DNA from: Candidatus Dormiibacterota bacterium
GTDB taxonomy: Bacteria > Chloroflexota > Dormibacteria > Aeolococcales > Aeolococcaceae
Length of the DNA stretch: 44,787 nucleotides
Assembly: GCA_036495095.1 (NCBI GenBank)
Contig: DASXNK010000062.1
Span: 1-44,787 of the forward strand
Direction of reading: 5' to 3'
Part shown: positions 33,310 through 44,787 of the stretch, piece after piece
Layout: the number at the start of each line of letters is the position of its first letter
How positions within the stretch are numbered: position 1 is the stretch's first letter
Notes under the pieces: model-generated
Seen by the model: only the letters and a program-made list of their open reading frames with translations
What the model was told of the DNA's origin: nothing
Databases searched by the model: none
Program-made: the position numbers and the translations under genes

Positions 33310-34922
33310 GGCCTGCCCACGGTGGCCACCGGCGGCCGGGGCGCCGCGGCCAGCGGCGGCGGCGGCGCCGACGCGCGGATGACGTACTGGGCGGCGCTGC
33401 TCCGGGTGATGTCGCCCAGCGGCTTGGGATAGACCCCGATCAGGATCATCAGGGCGGCCAGCGGCAGCAGCACCATCCGCTCGCCGGCGCCGATGTCGCG
33501 CACCGTCTCGGCGGCCGGCGAGAGCGGCTCGTGCATCAGCCCCTGGTGGAGCCGGAGCATGTACCAGCAGGCGAGCACCACCCCCACCCCGGCGAGCACC
33601 GCGAGCAGCGGGCTGGCCTGGAAGGCGCCGAGCATGATCGTGAACTCGCCCACGAAGCTGTTCATCCCGGGCATGCCCAGGCCGGCCAGGGTGATGATCA
33701 GGAAGAGCGCGTAGAGCCAGGGCATCCGCCGCTCCAGCCCGGAGATCGCGTGGCGGTCGCGGGTGCCGGTGCGGGCCTCGATGTAGCCGACCACCAGGAA
33801 GAGGGCGGCGATGATGAGGCCATGGTTGACCATCTGGATGATGGCGCCGTTCACCCCGTTGAGGTTGAGCGCGAAGATGCCGAGCGCGATGAAGCCGAGG
33901 TGGCTGATGCTCGAGTAGGCGACGATGCGCTTGATGTCGCTCTGGGCGAGGGCGAGCATCGCGCCGTAGATGATGCTGAGGATGGCCAGCCCCTCGAGGA
34001 TCCACTGGAAGTCGTGCACCGGGCCGGGGAAGAGGGTGAGCCCGTAGCGGATGAAGCCGAAGGCGCCGAGCTTGCTCACGATCCCGGCGAAGAAGGTGAG
34101 CGTGGCCGGCGGGCAGTTCGCATACGAGTCGGGCAGCCAGGTGTGGAAGGGCACCAGCGGCACCTTGATCGCAAAGGCCAGGGCGAAGGCGACGAAGGCG
34201 AACTGCTGCGGGGTGAGCAGCTGGATGTTGAGGAAGGTCACCGGCTGCTGGGAGTCGCCGGGGTAGAGCATCAGCGCCAGCAGGTCGAAGCTCGCATGGC
34301 CGGTCGCCGTGGTCCGGGAGTGGACGTACAGGTAGATGATCGCCAGCAGCATCAGCAGGCTGCCGGCGACGGTGTAGCCGATGAACTTCAGCGTCGCCCG
34401 TCCCCGGTCACGGCCGCCGTAGCTGGCGAGCAGGAAGTACAGAGGGACGAGCATGCCCTCCCAGAACAGGTAGAAGAGCAGCATGTCGACGCTGAGCAGC
34501 ACTCCGATGGTGGCCGCCTCGGTGACCAGCATCAGGCCGCAGTAGAACTTCAGCCGCTCGGTGGTCCGCGACGAGATCGCCACCGCGCCGAGCAGGAAGA
34601 CGCCGGCGTCGAGCGCCAGCAGCCAGGCGGAGAGGCCGTCGAGGCCGAGGTGGTAGGCGGCGCCGATCTGCGGGATCCACTCGCGGAACTCCTCGAACTG
34701 GAAGGCGAGCACCAGGCCCTGCGGCCCCGGGCCGACGGCGTGGACCACCGGGTTCCTGGTGAAGGCGATCAGCAGGCCGGCGACCAGCCCGGCGGTTGCC
34801 AGGGTGCCGAGCACGGTGACCGCCTTGATCGCCCCCCGGTCGGAGCGGGGGACGAGCTGGAGCAGGATCGCGGTGCCCAGCGGGATCATCATCACCACGG
34901 TCAGCCAGGGCACGTTGGTCAT
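33306..34922 (-). CDS. nuoM: NADH-quinone oxidoreductase subunit M
   Basis: A 538-residue antiporter-like subunit of complex I. Family residues are in LFYLFWEGMLVPLYFLL (Glu), FALAFAIKVPLVPFHTWLPDSYANCPP (Lys) and IKRIVAYSSISHLGF. The gene starts seven bases after the nuoL stop and overlaps nuoN by four bases. The C-terminal 30 residues are Ala/Pro-rich and unconserved. Confidence 0.97.
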   Translation of the reverse strand: MTNVPWLTVVMMIPLGTAILLQLVPRSDRGAIKAVTVLGTLATAGLVAGLLIAFTRNPVVHAVGPGPQGLVLAFQFEEFREWIPQIGAAYHLGLDGLSAWLLALDAGVFLLGAVAISSRTTERLKFYCGLMLVTEAATIGVLLSVDMLLFYLFWEGMLVPLYFLLASYGGRDRGRATLKFIGYTVAGSLLMLLAIIYLYVHSRTTATGHASFDLLALMLYPGDSQQPVTFLNIQLLTPQQFAFVAFALAFAIKVPLVPFHTWLPDSYANCPPATLTFFAGIVSKLGAFGFIRYGLTLFPGPVHDFQWILEGLAILSIIYGAMLALAQSDIKRIVAYSSISHLGFIALGIFALNLNGVNGAIIQMVNHGLIIAALFLVVGYIEARTGTRDRHAISGLERRMPWLYALFLIITLAGLGMPGMNSFVGEFTIMLGAFQASPLLAVLAGVGVVLACWYMLRLHQGLMHEPLSPAAETVRDIGAGERMVLLPLAALMILIGVYPKPLGDITRSSAAQYVIRASAPPPPLAAAPRPPVATVGRP

Positions 34923-34929
34923 CTCGCCC

Positions 34930-36885
34930 TCATCGCACGAACACCGCGAGCACGATCACGAAGGCGCTGGCGGCGACCAGCATGCCGGTGGCGTAGTCGC
35001 GCAGCCGGCCGGTCTGGAGCACCCGGAAGGTCTCCGACATCCAGGCCGCGCCCCGGCCCACCGCCTCGACCCAGCCGTCCGCGTAGACCGGCTCGACCAC
35101 GGTGCGCAGGCCTCGGGCGACCTGCCGGGTGGGCCGCACCAGGATGGCGTCGTAGATCTCGTCGAAGTAGAACTTGTGCAGCGACAGCTGGGTGAGCGCC
35201 CGCGGCACCCGCGCCGCCACCACCTGGGCGTCGGGCCTGCGCTCGTACCACCACCGCCGCGCCAGCCCCGCGCCGATCAGGCTCGCGGCGGTGCCGAAGA
35301 GCACGGTGACGAAGCCCGCCAGCCGGCCCGGCTCGGTGATCACCTGCCCGCCGAAGGCGGTGAAGACCGGGTCGAGGAAGCTGCCGAGGATGAAGGGCCC
35401 GACCACCCCGGGGATGCCGGGGAGCAGGGCGAGGCCGACCACGGTGCTGAGCACGGCGAGGATGACGACCGGCAGCAGCATCACCGGCGGCGCCTCGTGG
35501 GCGGCGTAGGTGCGGGCGGTCTGCGGGTCGCCGCGGAAGACGGTGAAGTACAGCCGGAAGGCGTAGAGGCCGGTGAGCACGTTGACCCCGAGGCCGACGA
35601 GGTACAGGGTGGGCGCCAGCGGCCCGTGGCTGTAGCCGAGGCCGAGCAGCTCCTCCTTGCTGAAGAAGCCGGCCCAGATCGGGATGCCCGCCAGCGCCAG
35701 CGAGCCGGCGAGGAAGCACCGCTCGGTCTGCCGCATCGTCAGCCCGAGGCCCCCCATCAGCCGGATGTCCTGCTCGTCGTGGAGGGCGTGGATGACGTTG
35801 CCCGCCGCCATGAAGAGCAGCGCCTTGAAGACCGCGTGGGTGGCGAAGTGGAACATCCCCGCGCTGTAGGCCCCGATGCCCACGGCGAAGATCATCAGCC
35901 CGATCTGGGACATCGTCGAGTAGGCGATGACCCGCTTGATGTCGACCTGGCTCAGGGCGATGATGCCGGCCATCACCGCCGTGCCCATCCCCACGCAGGC
36001 GACCACGCCCTGGGCCACCGGGGCGAGGTCGAAGAGGGTGTGGAAGCGGGCGATCAGGTAGACGCCCGCGGTCACCATGGTGGCGGCGTGGATCAGCGCG
36101 CTCACCGGGGTGGGGCCCTCCATGGCGTCGGGCAGCCAGGTGTGGAGGGGGAACTGGGCGCTCTTGGCGAAGGCGCCCACCGCCAGGAGCAGGCAGATGC
36201 CGGTGATCAGCGCCCCACCCTGCGGGAAGGAGTCGCGGGCGTAGTGGAAGACCGTGTTCAGCTGGAGCGACGGCACCCTGAGGTTGGTGACGATCATGAA
36301 GGCGGCGATCACCAGGGCGACGTCGCCGATCACCTGGGTCACGAAGGCCTTGCGGGCCGCGGTCACCGCGCTCGGCCGGTCGTAGTAGTAGCCGATCAGC
36401 AGGTAGCTGCTCAGCGCCACCATCGCCCAGCCGATGATCAGGATCACCATGTCCCCGGCGAGCACCAGCAGCAGCATCGAGAAGATGAACAGGTTCATGT
36501 AGCTGAAGAACCGCCAGGGGGTCTCGTCCTCGGCCATGTAGCCGACGCTGTACCAGTGGATGAGGAACCCGACCCCGGTGATCACCAGGCACATCAGCAC
36601 GCTGAGGGGGTCGATGGTGATGTCGACGTTCACCCGCAGGGCGCGGGGGCCGAGGTCGAGCCAGGGCCAGAGCGTCACCGTGGTGGAGCGGGCGTCCTCG
36701 TGGGCGCCGAGGACGGCGACCAGCGCCACCAGCGCGCAGGCGAAGGCGGCGAGCACCACCCCGGGGCCGAGGATGTTGCAGAAGCGGCGGCCCAGCCGCG
36801 GCCCCAGCAGCGCATTGCCGAGGCAGCCGGCGAGGGGGAGCGCGAAGAGGAGGACGGCCAGCGTCCCCGCCATGGTGGAGCTCAT
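34930..36885 (-). CDS. nuoL: NADH-quinone oxidoreductase subunit L
   Basis: A 651-residue complex I subunit, the largest proton-pump arm component. It shows the pump-domain pattern KSAQFPLHTWLPDAMEGPTPVSALIHAATMVTAGVYL, with the Lys and His along the channel. A long C-terminal region follows, containing the lateral helix. The ATG at 36885 overlaps the nuoK stop (ATGA). Confidence 0.97.
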   Translation of the reverse strand: MSSTMAGTLAVLLFALPLAGCLGNALLGPRLGRRFCNILGPGVVLAAFACALVALVAVLGAHEDARSTTVTLWPWLDLGPRALRVNVDITIDPLSVLMCLVITGVGFLIHWYSVGYMAEDETPWRFFSYMNLFIFSMLLLVLAGDMVILIIGWAMVALSSYLLIGYYYDRPSAVTAARKAFVTQVIGDVALVIAAFMIVTNLRVPSLQLNTVFHYARDSFPQGGALITGICLLLAVGAFAKSAQFPLHTWLPDAMEGPTPVSALIHAATMVTAGVYLIARFHTLFDLAPVAQGVVACVGMGTAVMAGIIALSQVDIKRVIAYSTMSQIGLMIFAVGIGAYSAGMFHFATHAVFKALLFMAAGNVIHALHDEQDIRLMGGLGLTMRQTERCFLAGSLALAGIPIWAGFFSKEELLGLGYSHGPLAPTLYLVGLGVNVLTGLYAFRLYFTVFRGDPQTARTYAAHEAPPVMLLPVVILAVLSTVVGLALLPGIPGVVGPFILGSFLDPVFTAFGGQVITEPGRLAGFVTVLFGTAASLIGAGLARRWWYERRPDAQVVAARVPRALTQLSLHKFYFDEIYDAILVRPTRQVARGLRTVVEPVYADGWVEAVGRGAAWMSETFRVLQTGRLRDYATGMLVAASAFVIVLAVFVR

Positions 36886-37193
36886 TCGCGCATCTCGCTG
36901 AGGTCGTCGATGTCGAGCTCGCGACCGGACCGGTAGACCTGGCTGACCAGGGCGAGCCCGACCACCGCCTCGGCGGCGGCGACCACGATCACCACCAGGG
37001 TGAAGATCTGCCCGTCCTCGCTGTTCAGGTAGCGGCCGTAGTCGACGAAGGCGAGGTTCACCGCGTTGAGCATCAGCTCGATCGACATCAGCACCACCAG
37101 CGGGTTGCGGCGCACCAGCACCCCGACCGAGCCGATGGTGAACATCGCGGCGCTGAGCCCGAGGAGCAGCGGGAACAGGTCGATGCTCAGCAT
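36882..37193 (-). CDS. nuoK: NADH-quinone oxidoreductase subunit K
   Basis: A 103-residue three-helix subunit of standard length. The two membrane Glu residues of the proton path are in LMSIELMLNAVNL (E39) and VVAAAEAVVGL (E75). The start overlaps the nuoJ stop (TGATG). The open frame continues upstream, but that part is shadow of nuoJ. It overlaps nuoL by four bases. Confidence 0.96.
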   Translation of the reverse strand: MLSIDLFPLLLGLSAAMFTIGSVGVLVRRNPLVVLMSIELMLNAVNLAFVDYGRYLNSEDGQIFTLVVIVVAAAEAVVGLALVSQVYRSGRELDIDDLSEMRE

Positions 37194-37867
37194 CAGCCCA
37201 CCCCGACCGTCTCGCGCCCCGGCGTGGGAGCGGTCTCCTCGGGGAGCGCCCCCACCGGCGAGGCCGCCTCCGGCGGCTCCGCGGGGGCGTGGGGGAGCCG
37301 GCGGGTCAGGTAGACGGCGCCGACGGCGGCCACGATGAGCAGCAGCGAGGTGATCTCGAACGGCAGCAGGAAGGTGGTGAACAGCTCGCGGCCGAGCACC
37401 TGGACGTTGCCGGCGGCGTTCACCGTGGCCGGGTCGAAGGCGAAGCTGTGCTGGTCGCCCGGGGTCGCCGCCTGGGCCAGCCGCTGCCCCTGGAGCACGT
37501 GGTCGGTCTTCGAGTAGGTGACCCCGTTGACGGCGAGGGCGAAGACCTGGGCGGTGATGTAGCCGACCGCCACGATCCCCACCCAGAGCCGGGGGTCGCG
37601 GCGGGGCCCCTCGTAGTCGGGGTCGTGGCCGGGGTCGAGCAGGGCGATGATGAAGACGAAGAGGACCATCACCGCACCGGCGTAGATGATGATCTGGACG
37701 GCGGCGACGAACTGCGCGTTGAGCAGCAGGAAGAGCACCGCCAGGGACACCATGTTGCCGACCAGGCAGAGCGCGGAGTAGATGGTCTTCGCCGAGAGCA
37801 CCACCCCCGCCGCGCTCACCAGCGCGAGGCCGGCGACGACGTAGGCGAGCAGGTCGACCGCGCTCAT
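37193..37867 (-). CDS. nuoJ: NADH-quinone oxidoreductase subunit J
   Basis: A 224-residue membrane subunit of about five segments with the pi-bulge region AVQIIIYAGAVMVLFVFIIALL. About 35 residues at the C-terminus are a Pro/Ala/Glu-rich tail, longer than usual. The ATG at 37867 overlaps the nuoI stop (ATGA), and the stop overlaps the nuoK start (TGATG). Confidence 0.95.
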   Translation of the reverse strand: MSAVDLLAYVVAGLALVSAAGVVLSAKTIYSALCLVGNMVSLAVLFLLLNAQFVAAVQIIIYAGAVMVLFVFIIALLDPGHDPDYEGPRRDPRLWVGIVAVGYITAQVFALAVNGVTYSKTDHVLQGQRLAQAATPGDQHSFAFDPATVNAAGNVQVLGRELFTTFLLPFEITSLLLIVAAVGAVYLTRRLPHAPAEPPEAASPVGALPEETAPTPGRETVGVG

Positions 37868-38499
37868 CGGTCCCTCTGGACGCGCCGCGGCTCGGCGACG
37901 GTGGGGACGTGGGGGGCGAGGCCGGCATTGCCGGGCACGGGCTGCTCGGCGCCCTCCCGGCGGATGCGCTCGTCCTCGTCCCAGGCCAGCCGCGGGCTGA
38001 CCCCGGGGGCGCGCCCCGCCTGGCCGCGCTGGTCGGCGCCGGCGCCGCGCGGGTTCGGGCGGAGGCTCGCCGCGAAGTTCGGCCAGGCCTCGAGCAGGTC
38101 CTCCTTGACCGCCACGGTGCGCTCCCGCCGGTAGTCGGCGAGGTCGTACCGCGGCCCCAGGGTGATCGCCTCGGTGGGGCAGGCCTCGGCGCAGTATCCG
38201 CAGTAGATGCAGCGCATCAGGTTGATCTCGTAGCGCCGCGCGTAGCGCTCGCCGGGGGAGACCGGGTTGGCGGGGTCGTTCTCGGCGGGCTCGACGTAGA
38301 TGCAGCCCACCGGGCAGGCCCCGGAGCAGAGCTCGCAGCCGATGCACCTCTCCAGCCCGTTGTCGTAGCGGTGGAGCACGTGACGGCCGCGGTGCCGGGG
38401 CATCGCCGGCTTCTGCTCCTCGGGCCACTGCAGGGTGATCGGCTTGCGGAAGAGCTGGCGGAGGGTGAAGGCCATGCCCTTGACGATCTCGATCAGCAT
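37864..38499 (-). CDS. nuoI: NADH-quinone oxidoreductase subunit I (two 4Fe-4S)
   Basis: A 211-residue peripheral-arm ferredoxin-like subunit. It binds clusters N6a and N6b through CIGCELCSGACPVGC and CIYCGYCAEACPTEA. A 50-residue C-terminal extension, rich in Pro, Gly and Arg, follows the usual end. It overlaps nuoJ by four bases and starts 13 bases after nuoH. Confidence 0.96.
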   Translation of the reverse strand: MLIEIVKGMAFTLRQLFRKPITLQWPEEQKPAMPRHRGRHVLHRYDNGLERCIGCELCSGACPVGCIYVEPAENDPANPVSPGERYARRYEINLMRCIYCGYCAEACPTEAITLGPRYDLADYRRERTVAVKEDLLEAWPNFAASLRPNPRGAGADQRGQAGRAPGVSPRLAWDEDERIRREGAEQPVPGNAGLAPHVPTVAEPRRVQRDR

Positions 38500-38512
38500 C
38501 CCGGCCGCCCTC

Positions 38513-39546
38513 TCACATCGACGCCTTGATCGCCACCACCGCCCCGGTGACGGCGATGTTGAGCAGTCCGAGCGGCAGCATCACCTTCCAGCCCAGGTTC
38601 ATCAGCCGGTCGTAGCGCAGCCGGGGCAGGGTCCAGCGGATCCACATCATCACGAAGAGCAGCAGCAGCACCTTGCCGAGGAACCACAGCACGCCGGGGA
38701 TGAAGTCGAGGAAGGGCAGGATCGGCAGCCAGCCGCCGAGGAAGAGGGTGGTGGCGATGCCGCAGACCGTGACCATGTTGATGTACTCGCCGAGGAAGTA
38801 GAAGCCGAAACGCATCCCCGAGTACTCGGTGTGGTAGCCGGCCACCAGCTCGGTCTCGGCCTCGGGCAGGTCGAAGGGCAGACGGTTGGTCTCGGCCAGC
38901 GCCCCGGTGAAGTACAGGAGGAAGCCGAGCGGCTGGAGCAGCACGAACCAGGCGTGCTGCTGGGCGAGCACGATCTGCTCGAGGTCGAGACTCTGGCTGA
39001 GGATCACCACGCCCATCAGCGCGAACGCCACCGCCATCTCGTAGGAGATGAGCTGCGCCGAGGAGCGCAGCGCACCCAGCAGCGAGTACTTGCTGTTCGC
39101 CGACCAGCCGCCGAGGAAGATCGCGTAGACGCCGAGCGAGGTGACCGCGAGGATGTACAGCAGCCCCACGTTGAGGTGGGCGACGTCCCAGTGCAGCCGG
39201 TAGCCGTTCACCGTGCTGACCCCGCTGACCGGGATGACGGCGAAGGCGAAGATCGCCGCGGCGGCGGCGAACGCGGGGGCGATCAGGTAGAGGAGCTTGT
39301 CGCGGCCGGCGGGGGCGACGTTCTCCTTGAAGAGCAGCTTCACCGCGTCGGCGGCGGGCTGGAGCAGGCCGAGCGGGCCCACCCGGTTGGGGCCGATGCG
39401 CAGCTGGATGTGGGCGGCCACCTTGCGCTCGGCGTAGGTGCTGTAGGCGGCGGCGGTGGCGAGGAAGAGGACGATGATCACGCCCTTGAGCGCGATCACC
39501 CACCAGTAGTCGGGCCCGATCTGGAGTCCCCAGATGTCGGCGAGCA

Positions 39547-39547
<1 letters not shown>
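38513..39547 (-). CDS. nuoH: NADH-quinone oxidoreductase subunit H
   Basis: A 344-residue membrane subunit that links the quinone site to the proton pumps, about eight segments. Signatures are GPNRVGPLGLLQ near residue 50 and ETNRLPFDLPEAETELVAGYHTEYSGMRF, which lines the quinone channel. The ATG at 39547 overlaps the nuoG stop (TGATG). Confidence 0.97.
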
Positions 39548-41465
<1,918 letters not shown>

Positions 41466-41469
<4 letters not shown>

Positions 41470-42764
41470 GCGGTTCCCGCCAGCAGCGGCCGGTGCGCGC
41501 CGGTCACCGGGCAGGCGCCGGCGCCGCAGTGGGCCTCGAACTCCGCCCGGAAGTGACGGTACGCGGACATCACGAACCAGGTGGCGGTGTCGCCCAGCGG
41601 GCAGAAGCACTTGCCGTCCATGTTGGCGCAGATGTCCTTGAGGGTGTCCAGCTCGTCGAGGGTGGCCACCCCCGCCTCGAGGCGGTGCATCAGCTGCGAC
41701 TCGAAGTACGTGCCCTCGCGGCAGGGCGCGCACTTGCCGCAGGACTCGTGGTGGTAGAAGTCGACCAGCCGCATCGAGACGTTGACCAGGCAGGTGGTCT
41801 CGTCCATGAACATCATCGCGCCGGCGCCCAGCGACGAGCCCGCCTTCATCACCGCGTCCATGTCCAGGGGCAGGTCGAGGTGCTCGGGAAGGAGCACCTG
41901 CATCGAGCCTCCGCCGGGCTGGAACGCCTTCAGCGACCGGCCCTTCCACATCCCCCCGCAGTGCTCCTCGAAGAGCTCGCGGATGGGCCGTCCGAGCTCC
42001 ATCTCGTAGCAGCCGGGCCGCTCGATGTGGCCGCTGCAGCACCACACCCGGGTGCCGGTGCTGCGCTCGGTGCCGATCGCCTTGAACCACTCGCCGCCGC
42101 GGGAGACGATGTGGGGGAGGTTGCTCAGGGTCTCGACGTTATTGACCACGGTGGGCTTGCCGTAGAGGCCCTTCACCGCGGGGAAGGGCGGCTTCAGCCG
42201 GGGCTGGCCGCGGAAGCCCTCCAGCGAGTCGATCAGCGCCGTCTCCTCGCCGCAGATGTAGGCGCCCGCACCGCCGTGGACGATGACGTCGCAGCCGAAG
42301 TCGGAGCCGAGGATGCGCTCGCCGATGTAGCCGGCGGCGCGCGCCTCCTCGACGCAGCGCTCGAGCAGCAGCCGCTGGTCGTGGTACTCGCCGCGGATGT
42401 ACAGGAACGCGTGCTGCACCTGCAGCGCGTAGGCGGCGATGACGATGCCCTCGATCAGCTGGTGAGGGTTCTCGTCGATGAGGTAGCGGTCCTTGAAGCA
42501 GCCGGGCTCGGACTCGTCGGCGTTGATGCAGAGGTAGCGGGGGAAGACGTCGCGGGGCAGGAACGACCACTTCGTCCCGGTGGGGAAGCCGGCGCCGCCC
42601 CGGCCGCGCAGCCCGCTGATCTTCACCTGCTCGATGATCTCGTCGGGGGTGCGGTCGCGGAGCGCGGTGCGCAGCGCCTGGTAGCCCCCTCTCCGCTCGT
42701 ACACGGGCAGCGTCTGCAGGCCCTCGACGCCGATGTCCTTGGTGAGCAGCTTGTACTCGGCCAT
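41466..42764 (-). CDS. nuoF: NADH-quinone oxidoreductase subunit F (FMN, NADH)
   Basis: A 432-residue subunit that oxidises NADH. FMN and NADH binding are shown by [16 protein letters not shown] and [14 protein letters not shown]. Cluster N3 is bound through [11 protein letters not shown] and CPLGD. The gene starts 15 bases after nuoE and overlaps nuoG. Length and motifs are standard. Confidence 0.98.
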
Positions 42765-42779
42765 TGCTGGGCGGTGATC

Positions 42780-43361
42780 CTACCCGGCCGCACCCGCCGA
42801 GGGCGGTCCCTCGGCGGTGGGCGGGGGCGGCGTGTTCGCGGCAGGCGGATTGGGCACCCGGGAGGGCGGCCCGTCGCGGTGGGCGGCGGGCTGGGCGGCG
42901 ACCCGCGCCAGGATCGTGTCGATCCGCTGCGGGGTCAGGTGCTCCTCGAAGTGGTGGTCGACCTGCATCATCGGCGCCCCGCCGCAGCCACCCAGGCACT
43001 CGATCGTGCTCTCCCAGGTGAACATCCCGTCGGCGGTGGTGGTCCCCGAGGGGCAGCCGAGCCGCTGCTCGATGTGGGCGGCGGTCTCGTCGGCGCCGCG
43101 CAGCGCGCAGGCCGCGTTCACGCAGACCAGGATGTGGTGCCGGCCGGGCGGGCGCTTGAAGTACATCGAGTAGAAGGTCGCCACCGCCTGGACCTCGCTG
43201 GGGGCGAGCCCGAGCAGCTCGGCGACCTCGGCCATCGCCTCCGGAGGCAGCCAGCCGAGCTCGTGCTGCACCGCCCACAGCGACGGCAGGATCGCCGACC
43301 GCGGGTGCGGGTAGCGGCCACGCGCGTGCTCGATCTCCGCCCTGGTCTGGGCCGCGAGCAT
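42780..43361 (-). CDS. nuoE: NADH-quinone oxidoreductase subunit E (2Fe-2S)
   Basis: A 193-residue thioredoxin-like subunit with cluster N1a ligands CVNAAC and CLGGCGGAP. The last 40 residues are a Pro-rich tail unlike other NuoE proteins. The ATG at 43361 overlaps the nuoD stop (TGATG). The frame is open 32 codons upstream, but that is nuoD shadow. Confidence 0.95.
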   Translation of the reverse strand: MLAAQTRAEIEHARGRYPHPRSAILPSLWAVQHELGWLPPEAMAEVAELLGLAPSEVQAVATFYSMYFKRPPGRHHILVCVNAACALRGADETAAHIEQRLGCPSGTTTADGMFTWESTIECLGGCGGAPMMQVDHHFEEHLTPQRIDTILARVAAQPAAHRDGPPSRVPNPPAANTPPPPTAEGPPSAGAAG

Positions 43362-44653
43362 CACCGGTCGACGTCCCCCAGCACGATGTCGATGGACCCG
43401 ATCACCGCCACCACGTCGGCGATCAGCTCGCCCTTGACCATGTACGGCAGGGCGCACAGGTTGCTGAACGATGGGGCGCGCACCTTGACGCGATAGGGGC
43501 GGTTACTGCCATCGGCGACCATGTAGAAGCCGAGCTCGCCGCGGGGCGACTCCACGGCCTGGTAGACCTGCCCTCGGGGCACCGAGAACCCCTCGGTGAC
43601 CAGCTTGAAGTGATGGATCAGCGACTCCATGCTGGTGTTGAGCTCGTTGCGCGGCGGCGGCGAGACCTTGCGGTCGAGGGTGTTCACCGGCCCCGACGGG
43701 AGGTTGTCGAGCGCCTGCTCGATGATCCGCAGCGACTCGCGCATCTCCCGCATCCGCACCAGGTAGCGGTCGTAGACGTCGCCGTTGACGCCGATCGGCA
43801 CGTCGAAGTCGAAGTGGTCGTACGAGCTGTAGGGCTGGGCCTTGCGCAGGTCGTAGGCGACGCCGCTGCCGCGAAGGCAGGGCCCGGACATCCCGTAGGC
43901 GAGCGCGTCCTCGGCGCTGATCGTGCCCAGCCCGGTGGTGCGCTCCCGCCAGATCGGGTTCTTGGTGATCAGCAGCTCGTACTCGTCGATCGCCTTCGGG
44001 AAGGTGTGCACCACCCTGCGCACCATCGCCTCGAACTCGTCGGGGACGTCGGCCATCAGGCCGCCGACTCGGATGAACGACGTGTGCATGCGCACCCCGC
44101 TCACCAGCTCGTTGATGTCCATGATGGTCTCGCGCTCACGCCAGGCGTAGAGGAACGGCGTGGTCGCGCCCATGTCGATGGCGTGGGTGCCGAACCAGAC
44201 CAGGTGGCTGCCGAGGCGCGCCAGCTCGCACATGATCACCCGCAGGTACTGGCCCCGCGGCGGCACCTCCACCCCCAGCAGCTTCTCGGCGGCGAGCGAG
44301 AAGCCGAGGTTGTTGATCAGCGGCGCGAGGTAGTCCATCCGGTCGCTGTAGGGGATGCACTGCTGGTAGGTGTGGCGCTCGAAGTCCTTCTCGAAGCCGG
44401 TGTGCAGGAAGCCGATGTCGGGGCGGCAGCCCCGCACCACCTCGCCGTCGAGGTCGAGCACCAGGCGCAGCACCCCATGGGTCGACGGGTGCTGCGGCCC
44501 CATGTTCAGCTCCATGGTGTCGTCGCCGATCTCGGTCAGCTCCACGTTGTCGAGATCCGGCGGCACCCCGAGCCGGCGGCGGCCCTCGGCGAAGCCCTGG
44601 TCGGCGCCGCCGGGCAGGCCGGGGCCGCCGGGGGGCGGGAGCACGGCGGCCAT
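43361..44653 (-). CDS. nuoD: NADH-quinone oxidoreductase subunit D
   Basis: A 430-residue quinone-site subunit of the 49-kDa family. Hallmarks are NMGPQHPSTHGVLRL near residue 55, GFLHTGFEKDFE, RMDYLAPL and the C-terminal ESPRGELGFYMV and IDIVLGDVDR. The first 45 residues are Pro/Gly-rich and unconserved. The ATG at 44653 overlaps the nuoC stop (TGATG); an ATG 18 codons upstream is possible but lies inside nuoC. Confidence 0.96.
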   Translation of the reverse strand: MAAVLPPPGGPGLPGGADQGFAEGRRRLGVPPDLDNVELTEIGDDTMELNMGPQHPSTHGVLRLVLDLDGEVVRGCRPDIGFLHTGFEKDFERHTYQQCIPYSDRMDYLAPLINNLGFSLAAEKLLGVEVPPRGQYLRVIMCELARLGSHLVWFGTHAIDMGATTPFLYAWRERETIMDINELVSGVRMHTSFIRVGGLMADVPDEFEAMVRRVVHTFPKAIDEYELLITKNPIWRERTTGLGTISAEDALAYGMSGPCLRGSGVAYDLRKAQPYSSYDHFDFDVPIGVNGDVYDRYLVRMREMRESLRIIEQALDNLPSGPVNTLDRKVSPPPRNELNTSMESLIHHFKLVTEGFSVPRGQVYQAVESPRGELGFYMVADGSNRPYRVKVRAPSFSNLCALPYMVKGELIADVVAVIGSIDIVLGDVDR

Positions 44654-44787
44654 CAGCGCGACGACCCGGGCATGCCCGGCGGACGCTCCGCCGCGGGCAG
44701 GGCCCATTCGATGTTGTGGGTGAACGCGACCGGCTCACCGAAGGAGACGTAGTCGCGGCGCAGCGGATGCCCCTCCCAGTCGTCGGG
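44653..44787 (-). CDS. nuoC: NADH-quinone oxidoreductase subunit C (C-terminal end only)
   Basis: Only 44 codons and the stop are in the window. The PDDWEGHPLRRDYV segment is the conserved end of the 30-kDa subunit, followed by an extra 30 residues ending PPGMPGSSR. The stop overlaps the nuoD start. The rest of the gene, and probably nuoA and nuoB, lies beyond the right edge. Confidence 0.9.
   Translation of the reverse strand, partial: PDDWEGHPLRRDYVSFGEPVAFTHNIEWALPAAERPPGMPGSSR

Overview
The window is very GC-rich (roughly 70% or more by eye) and densely coded. Many genes overlap at their stops and starts, and there are no tRNA, rRNA, CRISPR or transposon genes. The gene set suggests an aerobic or facultative, high-GC terrestrial bacterium: complete-looking complex I, a ResB cytochrome c assembly protein, Liv-type amino-acid transport, and leaderless start signals of the TAnnnT-N6-9-ATG/GTG type. 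Actinomycetota or the Chloroflexota/Dormibacterota side of the tree would both fit. I cannot place it further without a search.

Layout. 1-3.2 kb (minus strand): the start of an ABC-transporter ATPase gene, a NarL-type response regulator, its sensor kinase and a small membrane protein. Near-identical 16-bp palindromes lie upstream of both the kinase-regulator pair and the ABC gene. 3.2-5.5 kb: a PAS-GGDEF-EAL protein whose GGDEF motif is degenerate. 5.5-6.07 kb: a long divergent intergenic region with three CRP-like dyads. 6.07-10.9 kb (plus): a five-gene branched-chain amino-acid-type ABC operon (livG-livF-livH-livM-binding protein). 10.9-17.7 kb: mixed accessory genes. These include an AurF-like diiron oxygenase, a methyltransferase facing a PadR regulator, a DUF6166-like protein behind an SOS-box-like promoter, an aldo/keto reductase, a frameshifted 2-hydroxyacid dehydrogenase, and two paralogous membrane-anchored proteins of a family I do not recognise.

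17.7-23.5 kb (minus): three envelope genes. They are a six-Asp-box surface protein, a membrane esterase and an MprF-like aminoacyl-lipid synthase; the last two overlap by 8 bases. 23.6-26.2 kb (plus): an alpha/beta hydrolase, a benzoate-CoA-ligase-family enzyme and a small Cys-rich protein. They are followed by a structured non-coding stretch that ends in a strong intrinsic terminator. 26.5-31.8 kb: a histidine phosphatase (RHC variant), resB with a truncated GlcE-like FAD protein, a DUF885 protein and an SDR, with long convergent overlaps.

31.8-44.8 kb (minus): nuoC(partial)-D-E-F-G-H-I-J-K-L-M-N, a tightly coupled complex I operon that enters from beyond the right edge. The SDR gene may be its last cistron. 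The most novel-looking items are the structured RNA/attenuator candidate at 26.3-26.44 kb, the paired response-regulator palindromes, the esterase/aminoacyl-lipid synthase pair, the paralogous membrane proteins and the SOS-like promoter.
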